From NCBI RefSeq assembly GCF_023558375.1, contig NZ_CP083761.1:4667001-4731000 (forward strand): DNA of 64,000 bases. Direction: 5' to 3'. The translations under genes were made by a program, and so were the position numbers. Below are positions 63,063 through 64,000 of this stretch, one piece after another. Position 1 is the first letter of the stretch. The number at the start of each line of letters is the position of its first letter. Below the pieces are notes generated by a model, which made no database searches, was not told where the DNA came from, and saw only the letters and a list, made by a program, of their open reading frames with translations. The stretch comes from Chroococcidiopsis sp. CCMEE 29 (GTDB lineage: Bacteria > Cyanobacteriota > Cyanobacteriia > Cyanobacteriales > Chroococcidiopsidaceae).

Positions 63063-64000
63063 ATGCAAACTTTACTAGTAACAGGCGGAGCAGGATTTAT
63101 TGGCGCTAATTTTGTTCTCCAAGCTAGAAAATCCCAATGGGCTAATGTAGTTAATTTGGATAAGTTAACCTACGCTAGCAATCTCCAAACCCTAGCAGAG
63201 CTACAAGACGATCCTAACTATCATTTTGTCCAAGGAGATATTGGTAACTCAGAGTTAGTAAGTAATGTGCTAGAGCAGCATCAACCAGATGCAATTATTA
63301 ATTTCGCTGCTGAAAGTCATGTTGATCGTTCAATACTTAGCCCGCAAGATTTCATTCAAACTAATCTATTAGGAACATTTCAGCTACTGGAAGCAAGTAG
63401 GCTTTATTGGCAAAAACTATCATCACAAAGACAAAAGCAGTTTCGCTTTTTGCATGTGTCCACAGATGAAGTATACGGGTCATTAAGCCCTACAGATACA
63501 CCGTTTCGAGAAGATACTCCCTACGCGCCCAATAGTCCTTATGCTGCATCCAAGGCAGGATCTGACCATTTAGTACGAGCCTACTATCATACGTATGGCT
63601 TACCCACTTTAACAACTAATTGCTCAAACAACTACGGTCCTTGCCAATTTCCGGAAAAATTGATTCCTCTGACCATTCTCAATGCTCTAGATGGTAAACC
63701 TCTACCGATATATGGTGATGGTCAAAATGTCCGAGACTGGCTTTATGTAGCCGATCATTGCGATGCTCTCTACCTGGTTTTGAGACAGGGATGTATTGGT
63801 GAGACCTATAACATCGGTGGTCAAAATGAGCAAACCAACTTAAATGTTGTTGAGAAAATTTGTGCTGTCCTCGATGATTTGGTGTCTAAATCTGGTTTTA
63901 AACATTCTTCTTTGATCGCGTTTGTTAAAGACCGTCCTGGTCACGATCAGCGGTATGCGATTGATTGTGGGAAAATCTACCGAGATTTAGGCTGGCAGCC
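63063..64000 (+). CDS. rfbB: dTDP-glucose 4,6-dehydratase, cut by window end
   Basis: The frame starts at ATG 63063 and is still open at 64000, about 312 codons. It belongs to the short-chain dehydrogenase fold. [16 protein letters not shown] binds [17 protein letters not shown] and [11 protein letters not shown] follow, and [11 protein letters not shown] with [20 protein letters not shown] (YxxxK) is the active site. It makes dTDP-4-keto-6-deoxyglucose, the first special step towards dTDP-rhamnose. This agrees with the rhamnosyltransferase-like gene at 49110. The other rml genes probably lie beyond the window. Confidence 0.93.
   Translation, partial: MQTLLVTGGAGFIGANFVLQARKSQWANVVNLDKLTYASNLQTLAELQDDPNYHFVQGDIGNSELVSNVLEQHQPDAIINFAAESHVDRSILSPQDFIQTNLLGTFQLLEASRLYWQKLSSQRQKQFRFLHVSTDEVYGSLSPTDTPFREDTPYAPNSPYAASKAGSDHLVRAYYHTYGLPTLTTNCSNNYGPCQFPEKLIPLTILNALDGKPLPIYGDGQNVRDWLYVADHCDALYLVLRQGCIGETYNIGGQNEQTNLNVVEKICAVLDDLVSKSGFKHSSLIAFVKDRPGHDQRYAIDCGKIYRDLGWQ

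Overview
The window is chromosomal DNA from a cyanobacterium. The evidence is the abundance of the HIP1 octamer GCGATCGC, a plant/cyanobacterial-type beta-carotene hydroxylase (CrtR), a carotenoid oxygenase, cyanobacterial-style AAA-like/GAF/PAS signalling proteins, an AroH-type chorismate mutase, and short tandem repeats of the GACGCGG and GGGGAGCAG kinds known from cyanobacterial genomes. Genus and lifestyle cannot be decided from this stretch. I saw no rRNA, tRNA or CRISPR array.

Region 1 (1-10.8 kb): the tail of an AAA-like ATPase gene, a LysM/peptidoglycan-type protein, an eroded second AAA-like fragment, a large carotenoid oxygenase, and a 2087-residue protein whose N-terminal kinase domain has lost both catalytic aspartates and whose C-terminus is an AAA-like domain where its relatives carry a histidine kinase. 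A small ribbon-helix-helix protein with a palindrome in front follows.

Region 2 (10.8-15.6 kb): glucose-6-phosphate isomerase, an NTF2-fold protein, a zinc-less medium-chain dehydrogenase and an IS110-family insertion sequence.

Region 3 (15.6-22.9 kb): an unusual metabolic neighbourhood. It holds an aspartyl/asparaginyl-hydroxylase-like protein, a hydantoinase/dihydroorotase-like amidohydrolase, a cupin-like protein, and a compact operon of nitrilase-like protein, aldehyde dehydrogenase and a lipocalin-like protein. A DUF1838-type gene follows. The nitrilase homologue lacks the catalytic Cys and Lys. This is the best candidate here for an undescribed pathway.

Region 4 (23-40.5 kb): mostly housekeeping genes. 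These are a DnaJ-type co-chaperone, two peroxiredoxins, a glycogen debranching enzyme, a Rieske protein, a PRC-barrel protein, SppA, AroH, CrtR, pyruvate kinase, a SagB-type oxidoreductase, a rhodanese, a small membrane protein, a broken LuxR-type regulator and MnmE.

Region 5 (40.9-64 kb): an exopolysaccharide locus. A minus-strand block encodes glycosyltransferases, a Wzx-type flippase, a Wzy/ligase-like polymerase, two Fe(II)/2-oxoglutarate oxygenases and two hexapeptide acyltransferases. A plus-strand MBOAT/SGNH pair probably O-acetylates the glycan. A plus-strand Wzc-type chain-length regulator/BY-kinase, a processive-type GT2 and RfbB (cut by the window end) follow. The gaps hold several miniature inverted-repeat elements, one nested in another, and fragments of dead genes, including an IS6-type transposase and a serine acetyltransferase. 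This suggests the locus has been rearranged repeatedly.
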